Shown: piece by piece, positions 7,222-15,545 of the stretch
Numbering within the stretch: position 1 is the stretch's first letter
Layout: every line of letters begins with the position of its first letter
NCBI RefSeq assembly: GCF_002872075.1
Contig: NZ_PGGU01000001.1
Location: 27,103-91,102, forward strand
Reading direction: 5' to 3'
DNA length: 64,000 bases
DNA from: Microbacterium aurantiacum
Lineage (GTDB): Bacteria; Actinomycetota; Actinomycetes; Actinomycetales; Microbacteriaceae
Translations under genes and position numbers: made by a program
Notes under the pieces: model-generated
Told to the model about the DNA's origin: nothing
Seen by the model: the letters and a program-made list of their open reading frames with translations, nothing else
The model's database searches: none

Positions 7222-8427
7222 TCAGCCGCGGCGGCAGCTGCCATCTGCGGGGCACAGCTCGATGCCGTACAGCCGCATGAACGCTTCCGGATCCACCCAC
7301 CCGGCTGGTCCGCCGAGCGCTTCGGAGCGCTGCAGGGACGCGACCTGCGGGTTGGTGTTGTTCTCGACGTTGATCCTCAGGTCCAGGTGGCAGCCTCCGG
7401 AGGGCGGGACGTTGCCCACTGCTCCGATGCGCTGGCCGGCGGTCACGGTGTCTCCCACGTTGACGACCCGGTCGCTCTTGTACATGTGGAGGTAGCTGAC
7501 CACGAATCCGTCTGGGTGCTTGATCGACAGCCACAGCGAGCTGCTCAGCGTGACCTCTCCGGGAAGGACCGCGTAGACAGGGGAGCCGCAGGGCCCGGGC
7601 CAGTGCTGCATGTCCACGGCGGGATGCCAGGAGGAGGCACCGGGAACGGTCACGTCGCGAGGGCCGTACCCGGAGGTGAAGTTGAATCCCGGGTCGAGCG
7701 GCAGCGCAGCTCCACCCAGCTCGCCTCCATCGCAGGTGACGGATCCGGATGCGGTAGCGACGAGAGTCTTGGCGGCTGATTCCCACTTGTTGTATGCGTC
7801 GGGGAACGCGGAGACCTGGACCTTCTGCGCGGCCACACCGAGCTCCATGCTCTCCCAGCCACGGATGTCGAGGAGTCCTCGAGGAGAACCGCCGTTAGGT
7901 CCTTCCGGGCCGCCGAAGAACGCCTTTGCCGAGTACTCGACGTCCATCGTCTCGGCGACCGTTCCCCAGCCTGCCGAGGGCCGTTGCTGGAAGACGCCGA
8001 GGCTGTCGTGGTCCTTGCCATCACGATCGTGCGGGATGTTCGCGGACTCGGGGTAGGTGGAGGTGTTGGCGTAGATCCAGAGGTTGGATTCCTGCAGGGC
8101 GGTCATCAGTGCGATGACCTGCCCGTTCGTGGGCACTTTCAGCTGCTGCGCGACGGCGATGATCTTCGCTGCGTTCTGGACCTGGGCGGCCTCAAGAGAG
8201 ACCGTGCGGCCGTTCACCTCGACGTCGACGCCAGCGAGGGTCCCTGTGTTCGGTGTGCAGCTGCCGGATCCTCCCATGGAGGTCGCCACCATGATCATGA
8301 CCATGGTGGTGTAGCCGGCGAACGCCAGAACGGGCACGAGGATGAGCGAGATCACCAGGAAGATCCATCGCTTCTTCCCGGGGGCCTCATCTTCCTCGAG
8401 CGTGGGGTCGGGGGCGGTGAGAACCAC
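7222..8427 (-). CDS. T4SS wall hydrolase: lysozyme-like plus M23-like domain
   Basis: 401 residues from GTG 8427. One membrane anchor (21-49) leads to an exported part. Residues about 85-215 form a lysozyme/transglycosylase-like domain with a likely catalytic Glu in LQESNLW (113). Residues about 240-390 form an M23/LytM domain with WHPAVD (H268, D272) and YLHM (H314). The usual HxH at the end is HLD (347-349), so one zinc ligand His is Asp. Two-domain wall hydrolases of this type open the peptidoglycan for the conjugation channel in Gram-positive systems. It is the last gene of the operon from promoter B. Confidence 0.85.
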   Translation of the reverse strand: MVLTAPDPTLEEDEAPGKKRWIFLVISLILVPVLAFAGYTTMVMIMVATSMGGSGSCTPNTGTLAGVDVEVNGRTVSLEAAQVQNAAKIIAVAQQLKVPTNGQVIALMTALQESNLWIYANTSTYPESANIPHDRDGKDHDSLGVFQQRPSAGWGTVAETMDVEYSAKAFFGGPEGPNGGSPRGLLDIRGWESMELGVAAQKVQVSAFPDAYNKWESAAKTLVATASGSVTCDGGELGGAALPLDPGFNFTSGYGPRDVTVPGASSWHPAVDMQHWPGPCGSPVYAVLPGEVTLSSSLWLSIKHPDGFVVSYLHMYKSDRVVNVGDTVTAGQRIGAVGNVPPSGGCHLDLRINVENNTNPQVASLQRSEALGGPAGWVDPEAFMRLYGIELCPADGSCRRG

Positions 8428-8430
8428 AGG

Positions 8431-10530
8431 TCACCGCCTAGCGGTCACGAGCATCTCGCGCACCGCCTGGCTGCGCGCCGTCGGCGCTGCAGGAGGAAGC
8501 GAGGAGATGTCGAACACTGTCGGCCGCGGTGCGGTCGGACGCACGTGTCCGTTGCCGTTGGAGTCGACGACGATGCGGGCTGCGGTCTGAGGCGCCGGCT
8601 GCGCGGCGTGCACGGTTTCCCTCGCCACGATCACAGCAGGGTTGCGGCGCTGCTGCTCAGGCTGGGGCGCAGGACCGTTGTTCTCGGCGGCTTTCTTCGC
8701 GACGTGGGTTCCTGCCGCGTTGACCGCGCGAGATCCGACCTCGAGTCCGGCTGCGGCGACGAGGCCCGGGACGCCGGCCTTGGCGCCCTTGGCAATGCGG
8801 ACGGCGGTGAATGCCGCGTCAACGGTCTTCGCCTTCGGCGTCGTGGGTCCGCCAGAGCCTGCAGGAAGCGCGAGTCGGGATCCAGAGCTGCCACCGTTGC
8901 TTCCGCCGGTGGGAAGGGCGCCTGCAGTGCCTCCGGGGCCGCCAGGCCCTACCTGAGGGCCGCCGAGTGCTCGCGGGGAGCCTGGGGCCCCTCCAGGGCC
9001 GCCCCCGGGCACGTTCCGGAGGGTCCCGATGTCGTCGAGCCCCCGGGAGGGTGTGGAGCCGTAGTTGTTGAAGCTGAGGGACCTGCTGTCGGTCATCTGA
9101 TCGGGGCGACGCAGCGCTGCCGACGCGATCGTGGTCACGGCGCCCATGGCGGCGACGGCCTTGACCGCGTCCTTCTCCCGGGCACCGTTCTTGCCGATCC
9201 CGAAGCGGGAGAGCTGCTCCGCCATCGTCCGTCCGGCCTTCTTCGCGGCCCGCCTGGTCCGCCACATCAGAACCAGGACGACCACGAGGGTAAGGTCGGT
9301 GAACAGCGCCTGAGCGATGAGCGGGATGCCGAGGTCGGCGATGCCGCTGATCGCCGAGACGGCGATCTTGAGGACAGCGGCCATGACGACGGCCATCATC
9401 GCGATCGCGACCAGACCCATGAAGGTGTCAGCGAGCGAGCGCCACAGGGGGTAGCGGTTGATGGGCAGGATGCCGAGGTAGACGTGCCACATCGTTTTCA
9501 TGGCGCTGATGAGGAACCCGAGGACTGTGACAAGGAATAGGATCCCGGCGATGAGGGGGAAGCCCAGCATGGTGAACGGGCTCGTGCTGAGGGTCGCGGC
9601 GGTGACGACCTGGCCGAAGTTCGGGTTCTCGTTGGCTTTCTTCGCCGCCGGGTCGCAGCCGTTGACTGAGTCGCGCACCTCGTTGCCGCCGGTGTTGATC
9701 GGCGCGGCGGCGATCATGGTGTCGTTGAAGCCGGCGGCGCACTGCCCGTCCAGCGTCTTGCCGAATGCGATGGTCTGGGCGGGCACGCGGACGAAGAGGT
9801 CGATCAGCTGCGAGCTCACTGCGGCGGTGAGGAGGTGCTCGGTGTCGAGTTCGTGGTTGTTGAAGTCTTCCGCCACGACGGCGGCCGCGATCTCTCCTCC
9901 GTACTGCTGCGCGGTGTCGAGGGCGCCGTTGGTGGCGGTCAGGGTGGCGATCGGGTTGGCGAGCATGCCCGTGGCCAGGACGGCGCAGGTGGCGGAGATG
10001 AAGACCTCGGACCAACCGCTGGCGTGCTTGCCGACGAGGATGGCGATGCCGGCGACACCGCCGGAGATGACCAGCGCGAAGGGGATCCAGGCGATCTCGC
10101 CGAGGAAGTCCTTGAGCAGCTCGGCGATGACACCGAAGGGGAAGGCGATGACGTCGACCCAGGCGAAGCTGAGGAGCCAGTTGCAGAACCAGATCATCCA
10201 CGACAGAACGGCGACGTGGCCAGTCCAGATCGGGTCGAGCCAGGCGGCGACCAGTGCCTTCTCCCAGTTGAACAGGTCGCCTCGATCGAGCGGCAGCTTG
10301 GCGTAGTTCGCCAGGGGTACGCCGGAGCTGTCGGTGATCTCGCCGCCGAGCATGAACGGCACGGAGGCGGTGTCGGCGTGCGCGATGGTGTTGCCGAAGA
10401 GGACGATCATCACGTCGATGAATACGACGGTGAGGATGCGAGCCCACCAGGGGTGCACGTGGATCCAGAACCGGAAGCGCCAGAACCCGTTGCTCAGGGC
10501 CTGGAAGGTGCGGAGGTAGAAACCGATCAT
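8431..10530 (-). CDS. VirB6/TrbL-like polytopic channel protein
   Basis: 699 residues. A long N-terminal half with several membrane segments (about 30-50, 105-125, 150-165, 185-205, then a cluster near 320-440) surrounds an extracellular loop with two Cys (near 265 and 300). The C-terminal 250 residues are a Gly/Pro/Ala-rich, probably disordered cytoplasmic tail. Size and layout fit the VirB6/TrbL/TcpH class of inner-membrane channel proteins. Its ATG overlaps the stop of the VirB4-like gene (ATGA), as is common for partners in these machines. I infer the class from layout and neighbours rather than from a sequence motif. Confidence 0.75.
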   Translation of the reverse strand: MIGFYLRTFQALSNGFWRFRFWIHVHPWWARILTVVFIDVMIVLFGNTIAHADTASVPFMLGGEITDSSGVPLANYAKLPLDRGDLFNWEKALVAAWLDPIWTGHVAVLSWMIWFCNWLLSFAWVDVIAFPFGVIAELLKDFLGEIAWIPFALVISGGVAGIAILVGKHASGWSEVFISATCAVLATGMLANPIATLTATNGALDTAQQYGGEIAAAVVAEDFNNHELDTEHLLTAAVSSQLIDLFVRVPAQTIAFGKTLDGQCAAGFNDTMIAAAPINTGGNEVRDSVNGCDPAAKKANENPNFGQVVTAATLSTSPFTMLGFPLIAGILFLVTVLGFLISAMKTMWHVYLGILPINRYPLWRSLADTFMGLVAIAMMAVVMAAVLKIAVSAISGIADLGIPLIAQALFTDLTLVVVLVLMWRTRRAAKKAGRTMAEQLSRFGIGKNGAREKDAVKAVAAMGAVTTIASAALRRPDQMTDSRSLSFNNYGSTPSRGLDDIGTLRNVPGGGPGGAPGSPRALGGPQVGPGGPGGTAGALPTGGSNGGSSGSRLALPAGSGGPTTPKAKTVDAAFTAVRIAKGAKAGVPGLVAAAGLEVGSRAVNAAGTHVAKKAAENNGPAPQPEQQRRNPAVIVARETVHAAQPAPQTAARIVVDSNGNGHVRPTAPRPTVFDISSLPPAAPTARSQAVREMLVTARR

Positions 10531-13061
10531 GCGGGCACCGCCGAGGGTGTCGACATCACGGCAAGGCGCCGGTCTTCCCGCTCGGGCAGGGTCTTGGTGA
10601 ACCGGCCCGGGGTGCCGGACTGGTCCCGCATGATCCCCTCACCGCGGCGTTCCGGTGCGACCTTGCCGTCCGCGCCGAGCGGGGAGAGGTCCTCGGTGAC
10701 GACGCGAACGAGATCCGGGTCGGCTTCCTCGCCGGTCAGCCAGGTGACGGCGCGACGAGCGAGGGCGACGTCGGTCTGTCGCATGACGTAGCGGGTACGG
10801 AGCAGTCCGCGGGTCTGCTCGTCTCCGAAGTCCTCCGGGTCGTGGCTGCCGAGGGCGAAGAACGCGTTGTGCTTGCGGCCGTCGCGGATGCCGATCTTGA
10901 GGTCGCGCAGCCCTTCCGGGGACTGAGTGATGTGGTGGCACTCGTCGAGGTAGGCGCCGGCGAGCTCGCCAGGGTTCATGAAGCAGACCTGGCGGGTGAT
11001 GCCCATGAGCATCGCGTACATGGAACGGCCGAAGATCTTCTCGAGCGGCATCTCCTCGAACAGGTGCGCGAGCTCGAGCTCGGAGCGGTCAGGAAGCGCC
11101 AGCCCACGGGTGGAGAAGATGATCGCTCGGGAGTCGAGATCCAGCGGCGGCAGGCCGTCGTTGAAGAGCACCTCGCCGATGTCCTTCGAGGAGATCATGG
11201 TCAGCAGGTCCAGCAGCTCGGTGGTCTCCGGGCTGCTCATTCCCTGGAGCTCCTGCATGAGGCGGGCGAGGCTGGTGATGTTGTGGGAGGCGGCGAAGTC
11301 GGGCTCCATCAGCTTCGACAGCGCCACACCCTTGGTGTCGCGGGGGCGGATGCCGAGCATCGTTGCGAACAGGCTCTGCACCATGCGGGCGCCGACGCGG
11401 GGTCCGAATACGCGCAGCGGGTCCAGAGTCATGGTCGGTTCCATGAGGTCGACCACGGCGGTTCCCTTGCCGAAGCTCGAGGCGAACTGCGCGTACTCGC
11501 GAGCCTCTGTACGGTCGATCGCGACGATGCGGCCCAACCGGTCGAGCACGGCGCCGAGGTCGCACTTGAGGAGCACGCTCTTTCCGGCTCCGAGCTCCGC
11601 GACGACGCCGAAGGAGGCGTTGGTGTCGGCCTGGATGTTGCCGGCCGGGTCGCGGAGGATCGGCGTGTGCCGGGCGGTGGACGTGTTCGTGCCGAAGCGG
11701 AAGCCCTTCGAGTCCCCGAGTTCGTTGCTGACCATCGGGACCCCAGAGGCGAAGTCGCGGCCGGTGGTGATCTGCGCGAGCTCACGGGTGGCCTTGTTGG
11801 TGGTCACTCCGGGGAGCATCTGCCACCAGAGGGCCTCCTGGTAGCCGAGCGGGGCCTCGAGGATGAAGTCGGCTCGCTTGTACTCGTCCGCGATGAACTT
11901 CGCCTTCGCCTTCGCCAGTTCCGGGGTGGGCGCTCCGACGGCGAACAGGATGGTGCCTTGGACCTCGACCTCTTTGTCGCTGCGGTTGAGTGCGGCGTGG
12001 TAGGCCGCGAGCGTCTCTGCCACCTCGGCCAGGTCACTCCCTCCGCCGGTGATGGTGGCTGATCCCTCCTGCTGCAGGTACTGCTCATCCAGGGCGTTCT
12101 CTGCGCGCTTGTTGCGGACCTTGACCTCCTCCGCGGGGGTGATTTCCATGCGTACCGCCCAGTCGATGTCGACGTTCGGGAGCTGGTCGACGTGGGAGAG
12201 CCACTCCACACCGGGTGACATCCATCCGCCCTTCGGGCCGGACACGAGCGCCTGGATGACCTGGTAGCTCGGCTCTTCGACAGCGGAGGATCCCTGCACC
12301 TTGAGGTAGCGGCGCTTGAAGGGGAGGAACTGCTGTCCGCTCTTCGGGTCGATGTCGCTCTGCCCACCCTCATCGATCCACGGGTTGGGCATGCTCGAGG
12401 GCATCTGGAAAGGCGTGTAGTCCGCCTCCGCGAACCGGTCCTCGTTGATCGGCGCCGGCGCGGGGACCGGGGCAACGGTGTCTGATGCGAGGCCCCTCTG
12501 CTGGGAGTGCAGGGCGATCCACACCTGCTCGGCCGCGGTGGAGCGGGTCGGCTTGAACGCGGCGGGGATCCGGTCCTCGATGTCGTTCGCCATCCGCATG
12601 GCCAGGTCGATCTCCTTCTGGCCGGGAAGCTGTACGGGCAGCGACAGGGCATCGCGCATGGCCATGTCGGCGGTGCGGAATGCGCTCATCGCGCGTCCTT
12701 GGAGGGAGCCAGCGGTGAGCGGTACGGACAGCCAGAACTCTCGGGTGCCGAGGCGTACGCGCTCCAGCGAGTCCAAGGTCAGGAGGACCTCGTCTCGCCA
12801 GTCGGGGGCGTCGTCGATCGGGATCCCCTCGAGCATGCGGTTGACGATCTCTCCCGGATCGAGGTCTGCGCACAGGCCCATCAGCAGCGCCTCACCCCGC
12901 AGGCTCTGGAACAGCGCCTGGTGGTGTGCCTTGACGAGTTCCTTCTTCTGCTTGCTCGCGTAGGCGTACGTGAGCGGGCTGAGTCGCCAGGTCGCCCAAA
13001 CGATGCCAGAGCGTGTCCACATCAGGTGGTTCGTCATCGCGGTTGCGGGGATACGCATCAT
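10527..13061 (-). CDS. virB4: VirB4-like conjugation ATPase
   Basis: 844 residues. Walker A ELGAGKS lies near residue 490, and a Walker-B-like LAGAYLDECHH near 705, where VirB4 proteins also carry an acidic pair. The N-terminal half is the poorly conserved VirB4 domain. VirB4 ATPases power assembly of type IV secretion channels and substrate transfer. The start is ATG 13061 or 13058 (tandem ATGs after ACGAGG); a far upstream start is rejected because it would overlap the 13072-13680 gene. It is followed by the overlapping VirB6-like gene. Confidence 0.9.
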   Translation of the reverse strand: MMRIPATAMTNHLMWTRSGIVWATWRLSPLTYAYASKQKKELVKAHHQALFQSLRGEALLMGLCADLDPGEIVNRMLEGIPIDDAPDWRDEVLLTLDSLERVRLGTREFWLSVPLTAGSLQGRAMSAFRTADMAMRDALSLPVQLPGQKEIDLAMRMANDIEDRIPAAFKPTRSTAAEQVWIALHSQQRGLASDTVAPVPAPAPINEDRFAEADYTPFQMPSSMPNPWIDEGGQSDIDPKSGQQFLPFKRRYLKVQGSSAVEEPSYQVIQALVSGPKGGWMSPGVEWLSHVDQLPNVDIDWAVRMEITPAEEVKVRNKRAENALDEQYLQQEGSATITGGGSDLAEVAETLAAYHAALNRSDKEVEVQGTILFAVGAPTPELAKAKAKFIADEYKRADFILEAPLGYQEALWWQMLPGVTTNKATRELAQITTGRDFASGVPMVSNELGDSKGFRFGTNTSTARHTPILRDPAGNIQADTNASFGVVAELGAGKSVLLKCDLGAVLDRLGRIVAIDRTEAREYAQFASSFGKGTAVVDLMEPTMTLDPLRVFGPRVGARMVQSLFATMLGIRPRDTKGVALSKLMEPDFAASHNITSLARLMQELQGMSSPETTELLDLLTMISSKDIGEVLFNDGLPPLDLDSRAIIFSTRGLALPDRSELELAHLFEEMPLEKIFGRSMYAMLMGITRQVCFMNPGELAGAYLDECHHITQSPEGLRDLKIGIRDGRKHNAFFALGSHDPEDFGDEQTRGLLRTRYVMRQTDVALARRAVTWLTGEEADPDLVRVVTEDLSPLGADGKVAPERRGEGIMRDQSGTPGRFTKTLPEREDRRLAVMSTPSAVPA

Positions 13062-13071
13062 CGGCCTCGTT

Positions 13072-13680
13072 TCAGTCGTCAATCGTCGTCGTGTTGGTGG
13101 AGGGTGCGGAGGTCTCGGTGCGGGCCTGGAGGAGCATCGCGGTGACTCCGCTGAGGGCGGGCCGAGCTGAAACTGCTGCAGGCAGCGCCTTCGCAGGCTG
13201 CGGTGCAACAGGGGCAGGAGTCGGTGCCGTCTCGACGACGACCGGCTCGGTGGGTGCCGGCGCTACGGGGCGGTTCGTCCCGGTAGCGATGAAGCTCTTG
13301 CCGGAGGCGCGGTGTGGGGGCCGGATCCTGAGCGCTGATCCGCGGTACCTGCCGGCGCTGCTGCGGGTCATGGCCGTCAGGCCGCCCGTCAGCACGCTGA
13401 ACAGATTCCGTCGGGTCATCGGCAGGCGTCCAGCCCCCCACGCGGCCACCCAAGCGATTGCGCCGGCGAGAGGGAAGTCGATGAGCGGAGTGCCAGTCCC
13501 CCACGCGCTCTGCGTGACGCACGCGACGATCAGCACCACTGCGAGCACAAGGCCCTGGGTGATCGTGTAGGGACCTCCGATGAGCTTCGTGCCGTCGGGG
13601 AGACGACCGAGAAGCTTCCGGAAACGGCGGCTGCGCGTGTAGAACCGCGCAACCTCCTTCTCTTCGACTTCGTATGCCAT
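13072..13680 (-). CDS. TcpE/VirB3-like membrane protein
   Basis: 202 residues. A basic N-terminus (residues 10-30) is followed by two close membrane segments (about 42-60 and 66-85), then a basic stretch and a Pro/Ala/Thr-rich tail. A small two-helix protein directly upstream of virB4 is the expected place for the VirB3/PrgI/TcpE component, which anchors VirB4 at the membrane. The long low-complexity tail is unusual for VirB3. The assignment rests on topology and gene order. Confidence 0.7.
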   Translation of the reverse strand: MAYEVEEKEVARFYTRSRRFRKLLGRLPDGTKLIGGPYTITQGLVLAVVLIVACVTQSAWGTGTPLIDFPLAGAIAWVAAWGAGRLPMTRRNLFSVLTGGLTAMTRSSAGRYRGSALRIRPPHRASGKSFIATGTNRPVAPAPTEPVVVETAPTPAPVAPQPAKALPAAVSARPALSGVTAMLLQARTETSAPSTNTTTIDD

Positions 13681-13690
13681 GGCGGAGTCC

Positions 13691-13981
13691 TTAGGCCGCC
13701 AGGGCGAGAGCTGCGGTCGGGGCCGACTCGTACACGACGATCACGGATGCGGTCGCGTTCACGGTCTCTTCCCGGATCAGCCCGCTGACCCAGTTGCCGC
13801 CGACGACGGCGAGGAAGATCGCGAGGCCGACTGCGATACCAGCGATGATGACCGTGGTGAAGGCGAACTTCGCCTTGGCCATGACGATGAATCCGACCAC
13901 GCTGGCGATCAGGATGACGGCTCCCTGGAACGCCGTGGTGGCGTTGGCCATGAGCCCGTTGAACCAATCAAAAAATCCCAT
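13691..13981 (-). CDS. VirB2-like small membrane protein
   Basis: 96 residues with two membrane segments near 19-36 and 41-62, separated by a short basic loop (MAKAKFAF), and a hydrophobic Ala-rich end. Size, topology and location between the TcpC-like and VirB3-like genes match VirB2-type pilin or TcpD-type components. There is no clear signal peptide, so it may instead be a non-pilin membrane subunit. Confidence 0.65.
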   Translation of the reverse strand: MGFFDWFNGLMANATTAFQGAVILIASVVGFIVMAKAKFAFTTVIIAGIAVGLAIFLAVVGGNWVSGLIREETVNATASVIVVYESAPTAALALAA

Positions 13982-13983
13982 TG

Positions 13984-15006
13984 TCAGTTTCCTTTCGAGT
14001 CACCGGTGCCTGTTGGCGTCGGCTTGGGTGTGGGGTTTCCCTTCCCCTGGGTGGGGTTGGCCTGTGGGGCGAGGTCGATGTCCGTGACCTCCCACCGCTG
14101 ACCGCGACCGGTCAGGGTGAGTGCGTATGTCGCCGTTGTGAGCTGCTCGAGCGGCGTCGTGAGGGTGACGGTCGCCAACGCTCGGGCCGTCTCACCGTCT
14201 GCGGGAGCCTCGACGGGGTCTGCTTCGGTACGCAGATCCACGACCTCCAGCTGCGCGAACGGTGCCGGCAGGATCGCGGTGAGGTCCGAGCCCGGTGTGA
14301 TGAACCTGTCCAGCTCGCCGGATCCGGCCAGATATGCGCCGAGGAACGAGGTGACTGTCTGAGCGAAAGGTTCACCGGCGGCGACGCTGGTGCCGTAGAC
14401 GAGCGCGGTCGTGTCACCGGATGCCGGAGGGGCGATCGGTGAGGGCAGCCCCACCACCCGGAGTGCGTCTCCGTCGACGGCGACGGCAACCTGGTAGTAC
14501 CTGCGGGGCGACGTCTCGACGTTGCCTTCCTCTTCCAGGCTGATCTCGCTCACGTTGGCTGCCACGACGACACTGACGAAGGGGCCGCCTTCAACAGGGG
14601 TGACGGAGACCAGAGTCAGATCGCGGTAGATGAAGGGCACCTGCGAGAGCTGCCTGATCGCGGTCAGGTCGACGTACTCCCCCAGATCTCCGGGCTGGTC
14701 CTTCGTCGCCTTGAGCCACGACCCCACGAACCCGACCGCGTAGGCACCCGCTGACTGCTGCGCGACGGACAGTCCTCCGGGCCCCTGCTCGGTCGGCGCC
14801 GCCAGTACCTGCTCCGGCTTCACGAAGTGCATTCCGAGACTCACGACGCCGGCGCCGATCGCGACGTACAGAAGACCGCTGAGGACCTTGCCACTCAGCT
14901 CGCGTCCGCGAGTCCAGTTGCTGCCCCGGCCTTCGACGACCTTCGCCTTCTTGGCCTTCGGCTCCTTCACCTCGACCTCGGCCTGATCCTTCTTGCGCCG
15001 CATCAT
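13984..15006 (-). CDS. tcpC: TcpC/VirB8-like conjugation protein
   Basis: 340 residues. A short Lys/Glu-rich cytoplasmic N-terminus and one membrane segment (41-61) are followed by an external part with two NTF2-like domains (about 85-200 and 205-315) and a Pro/Thr/Gly tail. This is the layout of TcpC, the Gram-positive VirB8 counterpart that scaffolds the channel. The start is ATG 15006 (a second ATG follows at once), overlapping the stop of the upstream small gene. It lies three genes upstream of virB4. Confidence 0.85.
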   Translation of the reverse strand: MMRRKKDQAEVEVKEPKAKKAKVVEGRGSNWTRGRELSGKVLSGLLYVAIGAGVVSLGMHFVKPEQVLAAPTEQGPGGLSVAQQSAGAYAVGFVGSWLKATKDQPGDLGEYVDLTAIRQLSQVPFIYRDLTLVSVTPVEGGPFVSVVVAANVSEISLEEEGNVETSPRRYYQVAVAVDGDALRVVGLPSPIAPPASGDTTALVYGTSVAAGEPFAQTVTSFLGAYLAGSGELDRFITPGSDLTAILPAPFAQLEVVDLRTEADPVEAPADGETARALATVTLTTPLEQLTTATYALTLTGRGQRWEVTDIDLAPQANPTQGKGNPTPKPTPTGTGDSKGN

Positions 15007-15233
15007 GCACCCCCCTGCAGCTCGAGCTCCGTCACCCGTCGCGCGGCCGGCGCAGCATCTCCGAGCTCCGCCACAGCCGTGAGCACATCGCCGTGCCTAG
15101 CTGTGTCGAACGGACGATCCAGCACCTTCGCGACGGCGTCCTGAAACTGCTCCTCCGCGCGGATAACGCGGGCCGCATCCGGAACGAATGCGGTCCACCT
15201 GCTGTCCTCGTCACCGCTCATCTGGTCGATCAC
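15003..15233 (-). CDS. Small soluble protein, first gene of the T4SS operon
   Basis: 76 residues from GTG 15233, preceded by GAAGGGA seven bases upstream. An earlier in-frame start at 15362 would lie upstream of promoter B and is rejected. The protein is helical and charged (ARVIRAEEQFQDAVAKVL) without membrane segments. As the first gene after promoter B and overlapping tcpC, it is probably an assembly or regulatory part of the transfer system. No family is recognised. Confidence 0.65.
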   Translation of the reverse strand: MIDQMSGDEDSRWTAFVPDAARVIRAEEQFQDAVAKVLDRPFDTARHGDVLTAVAELGDAAPAARRVTELELQGGA

Positions 15234-15283
15234 GGTTGGTCCCTTCGGTCGCCTGGTCGGTACCCCGTCATGGGGCTTCACGT

Positions 15284-15316
15284 CATATAGGCGGCGATCC
15301 GAGTCCTTCGCGGACA
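15284..15316 (-). promoter_or_regulatory. Promoter B of the TGTCCGCGA-N18-TATATG family
   Basis: On the minus strand TGTCCGCGA (15316-15308), 18 bases, then TATATGACGTGA (15289-15278). It precedes the whole leftward T4SS operon (15233 to 7222). It lies 230 bases from the start of the divergent sigma factor gene. Confidence 0.85.
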
Positions 15317-15370
15317 CAAGAACTTCGAGAACTTTGCCCCTCACTCCCCCACGGCAGTCCAAGGACAGTT

Positions 15371-15395
15371 GAAACCCACGATGATCTGGGGTTTC
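15371..15395. promoter_or_regulatory. Inverted repeat upstream of the sigma gene
   Basis: GAAACCC (15371-15377) and GGGTTTC (15389-15395) form a perfect 7-bp inverted repeat with an 11-base spacer. It overlaps a possible rightward promoter TTGAAA (15369-15374)-N17-TTTCTA (15392-15397). It could be an operator controlling the sigma gene or the divergent T4SS operon. Confidence 0.45.
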
Positions 15396-15545
15396 TAGTA
15401 CGCCCGCGCAGCCACTTAGTGGACGTGCATCGAGGTGGATCGAACGAGTTCTGAGCGGCCAGTTCTGTTTCCAGGATTCGAACTACAGGCGCTGAGGAAC
15501 GTGGCCTTCGTCAACCGACGACGTATCCACGAAGGGCCATTTCTT

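Noticed and set aside
15003..15362. Longer version of the first T4SS-operon gene starting at 15362
   Set aside because: It would begin upstream of promoter B and read through the promoter boxes; GTG 15233 has a proper ribosome site.
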